Notes under the pieces: model-generated
Told to the model about the DNA's origin: nothing
The model's database searches: none
Seen by the model: only the letters and a program-made list of their open reading frames with translations
In this document: positions 8,101 through 15,025 of the stretch, one piece after another
How positions within the stretch are numbered: position 1 is the stretch's first letter
How the letters are laid out: every line of letters begins with the position of its first letter
Made by a program: the position numbers and the translations under genes
Origin: Frigoribacterium sp. JB110
Lineage (GTDB): Bacteria; Actinomycetota; Actinomycetes; Actinomycetales; Microbacteriaceae
DNA length: 64,000 nucleotides
NCBI RefSeq assembly: GCF_900163665.1
Contig: NZ_FUIA01000026.1
Coordinates: 186,001-250,000 of the forward strand
Reading direction: 5' to 3'

Positions 8101-9336
8101 ATGACCGGTGCCGTGCGCACAGAGCCTGGCGTCGAGCCGGCCTCATCCCTGCTGCGGGCCGTCGGCCTGCCGTACTTCGTCGTCGCGTTCGTCGCGCGGC
8201 TGCCGTACGCGATGATGATCGTCGGCGTGCTGACGATCGTCTCGTCCGCACGCGAATCGATCTCGGCCGGCGGGTTCTCATCTGCGGCCGTCGGGCTGGG
8301 AACGGCCTGCTGCGGCGCGCTGCTCGGCGCGGCGGCTGACCGCTTCGGGCAGCGGCGGGTGCTGACGACCGCGGCGATCGCCCATGCGACGCTGATGGTC
8401 GCGTTCGCGCTGATCGTCTACAGCGACGCGCACATGGTCTGGGTGATCGCCGCGGCGGCAGGCATCGGCGCGACCGCTCCCCAGGTGGCGCCGATGTCGC
8501 GCGCGCGGCTCGTCGGAGTGATCGAGCGTCGGATCCGACCGGATCGCCGCTCGCGCACGGTGTCGTCGACGATGTCCTATGAATCGGCGGCGGATGAGAC
8601 CGTCTTCGTGTTCGGCCCCTTCGTGGTGGGCATCCTGGCTGCCGGCCTCGCGCCCTGGGCGCCGCTGGTCGCCGCCGCCGCGCTCACCGTCGTGTTCGTG
8701 ATCGCATTCGCGCTGCATCCGACGGGGCGCACAACCGGCGAAGGGCACGGAGCGGACGGTCGCCCCGCGTCTGCTGTGCGCGAGCTGTTCGCCATCCGGA
8801 TCGTCGTGGTCGTGGTCGGCATGCTCGGTGTCGGCGCGTGCTTCGGCGCCAGCCTGACCGCGCTGACGGCGTTCATGACAGACCTCGGCTCCGGCGAGAG
8901 CGCTGGCGTGATGTACGGCATCATGGGCATCGGCTCCGCGGCCCTCGCCCTCGCAGTGTCGGTGATGCCTGCCTGGTTCGCGCCGCGGTGGCGGCTGGTC
9001 GTCTTCGCCGCCGTGATGGCTGCCGGCGGCATGCTGGTGTGGAACGCCGACGATCTCGCCGCGATGGCGGTGGCGTTCGGACTGGTCGGCCTCGGCGTCG
9101 GTCCGGTGCTCGTGACGATCTACAGCTTCGGCGCGGCCCACGCCCCCGCGGGGCGCTCGGCCACCGTGATGACCATGATCGGCTCCGGCCTCATCGTCGG
9201 CCAGTCGATCGGGGCGGCCGTCGCCGGAGAGGTCTCCGAGCGAGCGGGCACGTCGCCCGCACTCGGGCTCCCGCTGGCGGCATCGATGATCGTGCTCGCC
9301 GCGGCCGCCGTCAACGCCGCGCTGAACCGCCGCTGA
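8101..9336 (+). CDS. MFS transporter
   Basis: This 411-residue polytopic protein has about 12 hydrophobic segments in two bundles separated by a hydrophilic loop near residues 210-225 (HPTGRTTGEGHGADG). ADRFGQRRVLTTAA after the second segment is the MFS loop 2-3 motif (GxxxDRxGxRR). The ATG at 8101 was chosen for its strong GGAGG at 8090-8094. An in-frame GTG at 8014 behind a leaderless-type -10 would add 29 mostly basic residues. It is divergent from the SAH-hydrolase-like operon with 160 bp between, and convergent with the following glycosyltransferase. The substrate is unknown; an efflux role is likely but only inferred. Confidence 0.85.
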   Translation: MTGAVRTEPGVEPASSLLRAVGLPYFVVAFVARLPYAMMIVGVLTIVSSARESISAGGFSSAAVGLGTACCGALLGAAADRFGQRRVLTTAAIAHATLMVAFALIVYSDAHMVWVIAAAAGIGATAPQVAPMSRARLVGVIERRIRPDRRSRTVSSTMSYESAADETVFVFGPFVVGILAAGLAPWAPLVAAAALTVVFVIAFALHPTGRTTGEGHGADGRPASAVRELFAIRIVVVVVGMLGVGACFGASLTALTAFMTDLGSGESAGVMYGIMGIGSAALALAVSVMPAWFAPRWRLVVFAAVMAAGGMLVWNADDLAAMAVAFGLVGLGVGPVLVTIYSFGAAHAPAGRSATVMTMIGSGLIVGQSIGAAVAGEVSERAGTSPALGLPLAASMIVLAAAAVNAALNRR

Positions 9337-9342
9337 GCGCGG

Positions 9343-10335
9343 TCACCGCGCTGCGAGCGGGGCCATCACCTCGAACGTCGAGTCCCTGGCGATCCTGCGC
9401 CCGTCGCGCATGCCGCGCCACAGGTTGGCTATCCCCTTCTTCGTGACCCTGCGCTCGACCATCGCGACTCGGATGAGCTCCTTCACGAACGTCGCGGCGG
9501 TGCCGATGGCGAAGTAGAACGGCTGGTACTTGCCGTGCTCGGCGTAGTAGTGCTTCATGATGCCGCGATTGCGCATGATGTAGTACCGGTACATGTCGCT
9601 CGACGCATTCAGATGCCGCAGCCCCATATCCCACTGCTTGATCTCACGGGTGCGGCGCAGCACGAACTCGTTCACGATCACGCTGCGCGTCTGCCGTGAG
9701 GCGAGCCAGCCGTACACGGTGTCGTCCCAGTAGATGAAGAACCGCGGGTCGGGCAGGCCGATCTTCTCGACGACCGAGCGGTGGATGAACATGCCCTCGA
9801 AGCAGCCGGAGTTCATCGGGCGGTATCCGCGTGCATCGAACGCGGCTGGTGCGAACGGGATCGGGATGCCCAGCGGCACCGACACGCGGTACTGCCAGTA
9901 GAACTCGCTGCCGTCGTAGTCGTACCTGCGCCCCTGGATGCTCTTGTACCGAGGCGCCCATGCGCCCATCCGCGCCAGCCCGTCCGGGAGCACCTCGACG
10001 TCGTCGTCCATCAGCCACATCCACTCGCTGCCCAGCTCGTAGGCCACGCGCACGCCCTCGCTGAAGCCGCCGGAGCCGCCTGTGTTCTCATCGAGCCTGC
10101 GGTAGACGAGCTCGGCGCCGATCGTGTCGGAGAAGCTCTTCACGACCTCGCCCGTGTCGTCGCTGGAGGCGTTGTCGACCACGACGACGCGACCGGGCTT
10201 CGGGTCCATCCGGCCGATCGACTCGAGCAGACGTGCCAGCAGGGTCGAGCGGTTGAACGTGACGACGGCGATCGTGGCGCTGGCGGGGTCGAAGGTCTCA
10301 CTCACTCGGTGTGCTCTTTCGCTGGGTGCGGTCAT
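9343..10335 (-). CDS. family 2 glycosyltransferase (GlfT/rhamnosyl type)
   Basis: This 330-residue GT-A enzyme has a nucleotide-sugar-binding start IAVVTFNRSTLLARLLESI, the VVVDNASSDDTGE strand, the segment ENTGGSGGFSEGV and the metal-binding DDD in WMWLMDDDVEVLPDG near residue 112. The GGSGGF plus DDD combination resembles galactofuranosyl- and rhamnosyl-transferases of actinobacterial cell walls. A C-terminal region (MKHYYAEHGKYQPFY to the end) is basic and amphipathic. The ATG at 10335 follows a GAGGAAC site. It lies 149 bp downstream of two O-antigen ligase-like genes in the same direction, which supports a role in building a surface polysaccharide or wall glycan. The acceptor and donor sugars are unknown. 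Confidence 0.88.
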   Translation of the reverse strand: MTAPSERAHRVSETFDPASATIAVVTFNRSTLLARLLESIGRMDPKPGRVVVVDNASSDDTGEVVKSFSDTIGAELVYRRLDENTGGSGGFSEGVRVAYELGSEWMWLMDDDVEVLPDGLARMGAWAPRYKSIQGRRYDYDGSEFYWQYRVSVPLGIPIPFAPAAFDARGYRPMNSGCFEGMFIHRSVVEKIGLPDPRFFIYWDDTVYGWLASRQTRSVIVNEFVLRRTREIKQWDMGLRHLNASSDMYRYYIMRNRGIMKHYYAEHGKYQPFYFAIGTAATFVKELIRVAMVERRVTKKGIANLWRGMRDGRRIARDSTFEVMAPLAAR

Positions 10336-10484
10336 TTCAGTTCCTCGAGGCTCTCGCGCCGCGACTGCTCCCAGGCGAGGCGAGTGATTGCCGCCCCGTA
10401 CTCGTGCGACATCCTCGGCCGGTGCGCCGGCTTGGGAGGTTCTGGCGGTTCGAGCCTAATCGCTGAGTGTGTGGCATCGCTGAG

Positions 10485-11798
10485 TCACCCGGGGCGCCGG
10501 TCGTCCGGCGGGAGCGGCTCAGGAATGTCCTGCCTGTCGAGAATCAGTGTGCGCCACGACCTGGCCTGCCCCGCCGTGACGATGCACAGCACCAGCAGCA
10601 GCCAGCCTGGGCCCTCCAGCGTGAACGATTCGGCGAGAGATGTCACCAGGATGACGGTGAGCATCAGCGGCATCCACAAGTAGACGCTGGAGCGCCGCTC
10701 GCTGGCCATCACCCAGCCGCGAGCGAACGCGAGTGCGCACATGCCGCCGAACAGGATGAGCCCCACCGCGCCCAGCTGCAGCGTGACGTCGAGGTACGCG
10801 TTCAGCGCGGACTCGTGCGGCGCCCCCATCAGGAAGTTGACGGTGCGGAAGGGGAAGGGTTCGTCCAACCAGTCGCCGTACCAGCCCCAGCCCTGGATCG
10901 CGCGGCGCTCCACCCAGCGCAGCACCTCGCTCCACAGCGCCGACCGGTTGGCGAGGGCCGTGGCGGCGTTGACGGTCTCGAAGATGCGCTCGCGGAACAG
11001 ATACGCGACCGCGCCGAGCAGTACGACACCGATGCCGAGAGCGCGGTGCACGTCGAGCCGATTCCCCGGTCTCACACGCCGGATGAGGAGCAGGACCGAC
11101 AGCGCGACCGCCAGCGCACAGGCGAGCACGAGTGCTGTCGGCGAGGCGGACAGAGCGGCCGACACGCCGGCCAGGACGAGCGACCCCACGGCGACGCCGG
11201 TTGCGACCGCACGCAGGCGCCACTCCACGAAGAACGTCGCGATCGCGATCATCGCCACGAACGCGAGCATGTTGCGGGTGCCGAACATGCCCTGAATCGG
11301 ACCGAGGAAGGCGATGTCACCCGGCATCGCCAATTGTGGGAAAGACGTGTCCAACAGGATGCCGACCAGCACCTCGAGCGCGATCGACAGGCCGAGCAGT
11401 GCGCGGAGCACATCGCCGAGGGCGCGCACGACCTGCATGGTGTCTCGCACCTGGGCGATCGTGACCGCGACGAAGGCGTAGCAGAGCAGTTCCAGCCATC
11501 CGGTGAACGACTCCCACCTGTCGAACGCCCACGCCACGCTGACCAGTGCCCACAGCACGAAGCCGAGCAGCATCGTCGGGGCGAACCCGATCAGCGTCAG
11601 CTCGCGCCTGCGCACCCACAGCATCGCGGCGCCGACGACGGCGAGGCCAGCCATCATCGAGTACAGCGTCCATGCGGACGCGATGTGCTCGATGGCGAAG
11701 CCCGACAGCGCCGTACCGAGGGCGATGAGCGTGTACACACGCGCGAAGTCCGCCGAACCCAGCAGGTCGATCAGTCGAGCGCGCAGCATGCGGATCAT
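10485..11798 (-). CDS. O-antigen ligase/polymerase-like membrane protein (second copy)
   Basis: This 437-residue protein has about 11-12 membrane segments starting near residue 20 and a periplasmic-loop pattern typical of the Wzy/WaaL (Wzy_C) superfamily. RSALWSEVLRWVERRAIQGW followed by ESALNAYLDVTLQLGAVGL matches the conserved large-loop region, in which an Arg and a later His or Glu are implicated in ligase activity. The ATG at 11798 overlaps the upstream paralogue by 4 bp (ATGA). Wzy-like proteins polymerise or transfer lipid-linked glycans at the outer face of the membrane. With the neighbouring glycosyltransferase it suggests a surface-glycan locus. Which of ligase or polymerase it is cannot be decided from sequence. 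Confidence 0.82.
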   Translation of the reverse strand: MIRMLRARLIDLLGSADFARVYTLIALGTALSGFAIEHIASAWTLYSMMAGLAVVGAAMLWVRRRELTLIGFAPTMLLGFVLWALVSVAWAFDRWESFTGWLELLCYAFVAVTIAQVRDTMQVVRALGDVLRALLGLSIALEVLVGILLDTSFPQLAMPGDIAFLGPIQGMFGTRNMLAFVAMIAIATFFVEWRLRAVATGVAVGSLVLAGVSAALSASPTALVLACALAVALSVLLLIRRVRPGNRLDVHRALGIGVVLLGAVAYLFRERIFETVNAATALANRSALWSEVLRWVERRAIQGWGWYGDWLDEPFPFRTVNFLMGAPHESALNAYLDVTLQLGAVGLILFGGMCALAFARGWVMASERRSSVYLWMPLMLTVILVTSLAESFTLEGPGWLLLVLCIVTAGQARSWRTLILDRQDIPEPLPPDDRRPG

Positions 11799-13252
11799 CG
11801 CGGAGCGGTGCCGAGGACGGTCGGTGAGGCGTACGACGGCACACCCCGCGGTGACTCTGCCGCGCCGACGCCGATGACGGGCGCCAGCTTGATGCGGAAC
11901 GTCAGGCTCACCATGAGCATCCACCCCCACAGCATCAGCGGGCCGGACTCGGTCAGGCCCTGTGTGAGCAGGACGGCCATGATGAGCAGAGGCGCGAGCG
12001 ACAGCGCAGAGTACGGCCGGTTCGCTTCGAGATCCCACCTCGGCCTGTCGATCGCGAAGAACCACGCGCGCCACGCGGCCGCGACGAAGACGACCAGAGC
12101 GACGGCGACACCGACGACGCCGAGCTGCAGGAAGACGTCGATCCACATGTTGTGCGCGTGGAAAACCGTGAGGTCGTGGTCGACGATCCAACCGTGGAAC
12201 GCGTCGTCCCACGGCACCCAAGGGGTCGCGAAGCCGTTCCCGAACGCCGGATGCGCGCTCGCTCGCTCGATGACATCGGCCCAGATGGCGTCGCGGCCGC
12301 TGAGACCGTCGCTGCGGCCGAGGACGTCGGTGACCCGGTCCCACAGCAGGACGACGGCGATGATCGCCGCTGCGGCGGCGCTGAAGACCAGCGCGTACAG
12401 CCTGGTGCGACCTGCGCGAGTCGTGATGCGGCGCATCAGGAGCGCGATGACGGCGACGGCGACGGCGACGGCGAAGGCGACATGGCCCGTGGCGGAGTCG
12501 GCGCGCAGATACAGGAATGCGGCCACGACGAGCCATGCGACCTGCAGCGCGCGATGCCGCTGCCGCGCGGCGAGGCGCACGGCGACCAGGATGATCGCGA
12601 TCAGGCAGACGATGCTGAGCACGTTCGCGTTGCCGACGACGCCCTGAATGCGTGCGTCGAGATCGAACAGGTCGCCGCGCGTCCAATAGATCTGCGGGTC
12701 CGGATCGTCCGGCATCTCGATGAAGTTGGGCGCCACAGGGCCGCGCACGACCGATGCGGCCCACAGTTCGAACACGAGTGACAGCCCGACGACCCACTTC
12801 AGCGCGAGCTCGATCGTGCGCAGCAGCTCGCTCCAGGTCAGCACGTGTGCGACGAACAGGGCGGGGACGGTGGTGCCGAGCAGCAGCCCCCATGTCTGGG
12901 CCGACGCGCCAGGCCACTGCGACCATGCGATGGACGCTCCGGCGAGGGCGACGTACACGAGCGTGGCCCACGGCAGTCGTCGCCATGCCAACGGCACGAC
13001 GTGCACGCGTTGGTCGGAATCGCCGTCTCGCCCTGGGCGCACGATGAGCGGGATCCACACGGCGAGCGTCGCGAGGCCGAGCACGGCGAGCACGGCGAGC
13101 GAGCCGACGTTGAACAGGTTCCACAGCGCCGTGTGCGCGAACGCGGAGAAGAACAGGAGAACGGTGAGCGCCCGCAGTGCGATCCGCCCCGTGGCCTCTC
13201 TGGCCGGGGCGGTCGGTACCGGCGCGATCTGGTGACGCGTGAGCTGGGCCAT
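11795..13252 (-). CDS. O-antigen ligase/polymerase-like membrane protein (first copy)
   Basis: This 485-residue polytopic protein is a distant paralogue of the next gene. It has about 12 hydrophobic segments, the Wzy_C-type sequence SGRDAIWADVIERASAHPAF and then VFHAHNMWIDVFLQLGVVGV, the conserved H-x-N/S-xx-L/I-D arrangement of O-antigen ligases. The ATG at 13252 starts MAQLTRHQIAPVP. The longer open frame upstream runs through the manA promoter and is rejected. It is divergent from manA with 80 bp between. Two tandem, translationally coupled Wzy-like proteins suggest that they act on the same lipid-linked glycan, one perhaps as polymerase and one as ligase. That division of labour is inference. 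Confidence 0.82.
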   Translation of the reverse strand: MAQLTRHQIAPVPTAPAREATGRIALRALTVLLFFSAFAHTALWNLFNVGSLAVLAVLGLATLAVWIPLIVRPGRDGDSDQRVHVVPLAWRRLPWATLVYVALAGASIAWSQWPGASAQTWGLLLGTTVPALFVAHVLTWSELLRTIELALKWVVGLSLVFELWAASVVRGPVAPNFIEMPDDPDPQIYWTRGDLFDLDARIQGVVGNANVLSIVCLIAIILVAVRLAARQRHRALQVAWLVVAAFLYLRADSATGHVAFAVAVAVAVIALLMRRITTRAGRTRLYALVFSAAAAAIIAVVLLWDRVTDVLGRSDGLSGRDAIWADVIERASAHPAFGNGFATPWVPWDDAFHGWIVDHDLTVFHAHNMWIDVFLQLGVVGVAVALVVFVAAAWRAWFFAIDRPRWDLEANRPYSALSLAPLLIMAVLLTQGLTESGPLMLWGWMLMVSLTFRIKLAPVIGVGAAESPRGVPSYASPTVLGTAPR

Positions 13253-13295
13253 CGTGTGCTTCAGCGTAGCGCGCGAAGTTTGCGCGAGCTCCGAG

Positions 13296-13323
13296 TGTGA
13301 CGTGCCGCCTCTGCGGATATATC
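13296..13323 (+). promoter_or_regulatory. promoter of manA (leaderless type)
   Basis: TATATC at 13318-13323 lies 9 nt before the GTG start at 13333, with a weak -35 (TGTGAC, 13296-13301) 16 nt upstream. No Shine-Dalgarno precedes the GTG, consistent with leaderless translation. Confidence 0.55.
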
Positions 13324-13332
13324 CTGGCGCAC

Positions 13333-14475
13333 GTGCTGACGACTCTGACGAACGCCCCGCGCGACTACGCGTGGGGCTCGCGGACCCTGATCGCCGATCT
13401 CGAGGGCAGGCCGGCGACGGCCGGCCCGGAGGCCGAGGTGTGGTTCGGTGATCATCCATCCGATCCAGCCGAACTCGCCGACGGCACCGCGCTCGACGCC
13501 TGGACGGCACGGCGGGGAGCGGAGCACGGCATCGACGGGCGGCTGCCGTACCTGATGAAGATCCTCGCCGCCGCTTCGCCGCTGTCGATCCAGGTGCATC
13601 CGTCGAAGACGCAGGCGGAGGAGGGATACGCCCGTGAGGCGGATCTCGCCCCTGGCGCGGTGCGCAACTACGCCGACGACAACCACAAGCCGGAGATGAT
13701 CGTCGCCCTCAGCGACCGCTTCGAAGCCCTCAGCGGGCTCCGCTACGCCGAGGGCAGCCGACGACTGCTGGCATCGCTCGGAGGGGCGGCGGACGACCTG
13801 ATCGCGAAGATCCCGGATGACGCGTCTCTGAAGGCCGCGGTCGGGTGGCTCCTCTCCGGGGACGCGCAGGAGAGCGTCGACCGGATCATCCGGGCATTGG
13901 CCGACGCCCGCTCGACGGAGTTCGCGTCGACGCTCGCGAACGCACGACGCATCGCGCAGGCCTATCCGTCCGATCCCGGTGTCGTCGTGGCGCTGCTGAT
14001 GAACCACGTCATCCTGCGCAGGGGCGAGGGCATGTTCCTGCGTGCTGGTCTGCTGCACGCGTACGTGTCGGGGCTCGGCATCGAGATCATGGCAGCCAGC
14101 GACAACGTGCTCCGCGGGGGGCTGACGCCGAAGCACATCGACGTCGACGAGCTGATGAGCGTCGTCGATGCCACGCCGGGGCCCGTGCCCGTCGTGCTGC
14201 CGACGTCGGCGAACGGCAGCTCGCGCGGCGTGGAGCTGTTCCCCGTGCCCGTGAGCGATTTCTCGCTGATGCGCGCCCGCGTGTCGAACGGAGCGGACGC
14301 GCGCGTCGCGCTGACCGGCGTCGGGATCGTGCTCGCCACCGAGGGCGAGGTCACCGTGGCGCAGGGCGATGCCTCGGTCGTGCTCGCCCCTGGGCGCGCC
14401 GCACTGGCGACACCGGACGACCTGCTCGCGCTCTCCGGCACCGGCACGGTCTTCGTTGCACAGCCGGGGGTGTGA
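13333..14475 (+). CDS. manA: mannose-6-phosphate isomerase, class I
   Basis: This 380-residue enzyme interconverts mannose 6-phosphate and fructose 6-phosphate, supplying mannose for GDP-mannose and wall glycans. The type I zinc-site motifs are present: SIQVHPSKTQAEEGY (Gln and His ligands) near residue 90, NHKPEMIVAL near 118, and GLLHAYVSGLGIEIMAASDN near 240, followed by RGGLTPKHIDVDEL. GTG 13333 was chosen because it follows a -10 element by 9 nt and opens with LTTLTNAPRDYAWGS, where the family starts. An in-frame ATG at 13297 would precede the predicted transcription start. It is the first gene of the manA-whiB-glycosyltransferase stretch. Confidence 0.95.
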   Translation: MLTTLTNAPRDYAWGSRTLIADLEGRPATAGPEAEVWFGDHPSDPAELADGTALDAWTARRGAEHGIDGRLPYLMKILAAASPLSIQVHPSKTQAEEGYAREADLAPGAVRNYADDNHKPEMIVALSDRFEALSGLRYAEGSRRLLASLGGAADDLIAKIPDDASLKAAVGWLLSGDAQESVDRIIRALADARSTEFASTLANARRIAQAYPSDPGVVVALLMNHVILRRGEGMFLRAGLLHAYVSGLGIEIMAASDNVLRGGLTPKHIDVDELMSVVDATPGPVPVVLPTSANGSSRGVELFPVPVSDFSLMRARVSNGADARVALTGVGIVLATEGEVTVAQGDASVVLAPGRAALATPDDLLALSGTGTVFVAQPGV

Positions 14476-14512
14476 CGCACGACACGCGCGGCGCGACACG
14501 CCGGTATGCCGA

Positions 14513-14542
14513 TTAACTCTCAATCGCGGGTTGAGGGTTTAA
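14513..14542. promoter_or_regulatory. near-palindrome upstream of the whiB2-like gene
   Basis: TTAACTCTCAA at 14513-14523 and TTGAGGGTTTAA at 14531-14542 form an imperfect inverted repeat around a 7-nt centre. It lies just upstream of the -35 element and is much more AT-rich than its surroundings. It is a candidate operator; the regulator is unknown. Confidence 0.5.
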
Positions 14543-14552
14543 GGTCAGCGAC

Positions 14553-14583
14553 TTGACCTGCGCGAATGACACGGGTGTAATTA
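14553..14583 (+). promoter_or_regulatory. promoter of the whiB2-like gene
   Basis: TTGACC at 14553-14558 is a good -35. Candidate -10 boxes are TGTAAT (14576-14581, spacer 17) or TAATTA (14578-14583, spacer 19). The start codon is 45 nt further on, giving a leader of about 40 nt with a GGGGGAGG ribosome-binding site. Confidence 0.6.
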
Positions 14584-14628
14584 CTTGCGTCCACACGTCC
14601 ATCGCAGCGCATATGAGGGGGAGGCGCT

Positions 14629-14949
14629 ATGACAGGTTCGTACCGATCCGAAGTTCCGGAGGACTGGTTCGTCGATCCGGTCGATCTCGGCGTTCCCGGG
14701 GTTCGTGAACCGGCTCCCGACGACGACGGAGCCCTCGCCTGGCAGACGGACGCTCTGTGCTCTCAGACCGACCCCGAGGCGTTCTTCCCGGAGAAGGGCG
14801 GCTCGACTCGCGATGCCAAGCGCGTCTGCACGTCGTGCGAGGTGCGCCAGCACTGCCTCGAGTACGCGCTGCAGAACGATGAGCGGTTCGGCATCTGGGG
14901 AGGCCTGTCCGAGCGGGAGCGACGCAAGCTGAAGCGCCGCGCCAGCTGA
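14629..14949 (+). CDS. whiB2: WhiB-family iron-sulfur transcription factor (WhiB2/WhmD-like)
   Basis: This 106-residue protein carries four cysteines, Cys44, Cys67, Cys70 and Cys76, in the C-x22-C-x2-C-x5-C pattern that binds a 4Fe-4S cluster. They are followed by the GIWGGL turn and the basic tail ERERRKLKRR that contacts DNA or sigma factor. WhiB2 proteins control septation and cell division in actinobacteria, and the extended N-terminus with the neighbouring manA and DUF3499 genes supports the WhiB2 rather than WhiB1 group. A GGGGGAGGCGCT ribosome-binding site precedes the ATG. The gene has its own promoter and a palindrome upstream. The exact paralogue is inferred from context. Confidence 0.88.
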   Translation: MTGSYRSEVPEDWFVDPVDLGVPGVREPAPDDDGALAWQTDALCSQTDPEAFFPEKGGSTRDAKRVCTSCEVRQHCLEYALQNDERFGIWGGLSERERRKLKRRAS

Positions 14950-15025
14950 GAATCCGCTCGGCGAGCGCGCCGCCCGGCGCGTGCACCTGAGCATCCGGCG
15001 CCTGCATGCTTAGGCTGACGACGTC

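Noticed and set aside
10467..12647. 726-codon + strand frame over the O-antigen ligase genes
   Set aside because: Low-complexity Arg/Gln/His composition, no ribosome-binding site, and complete overlap with two well supported membrane proteins on the other strand.
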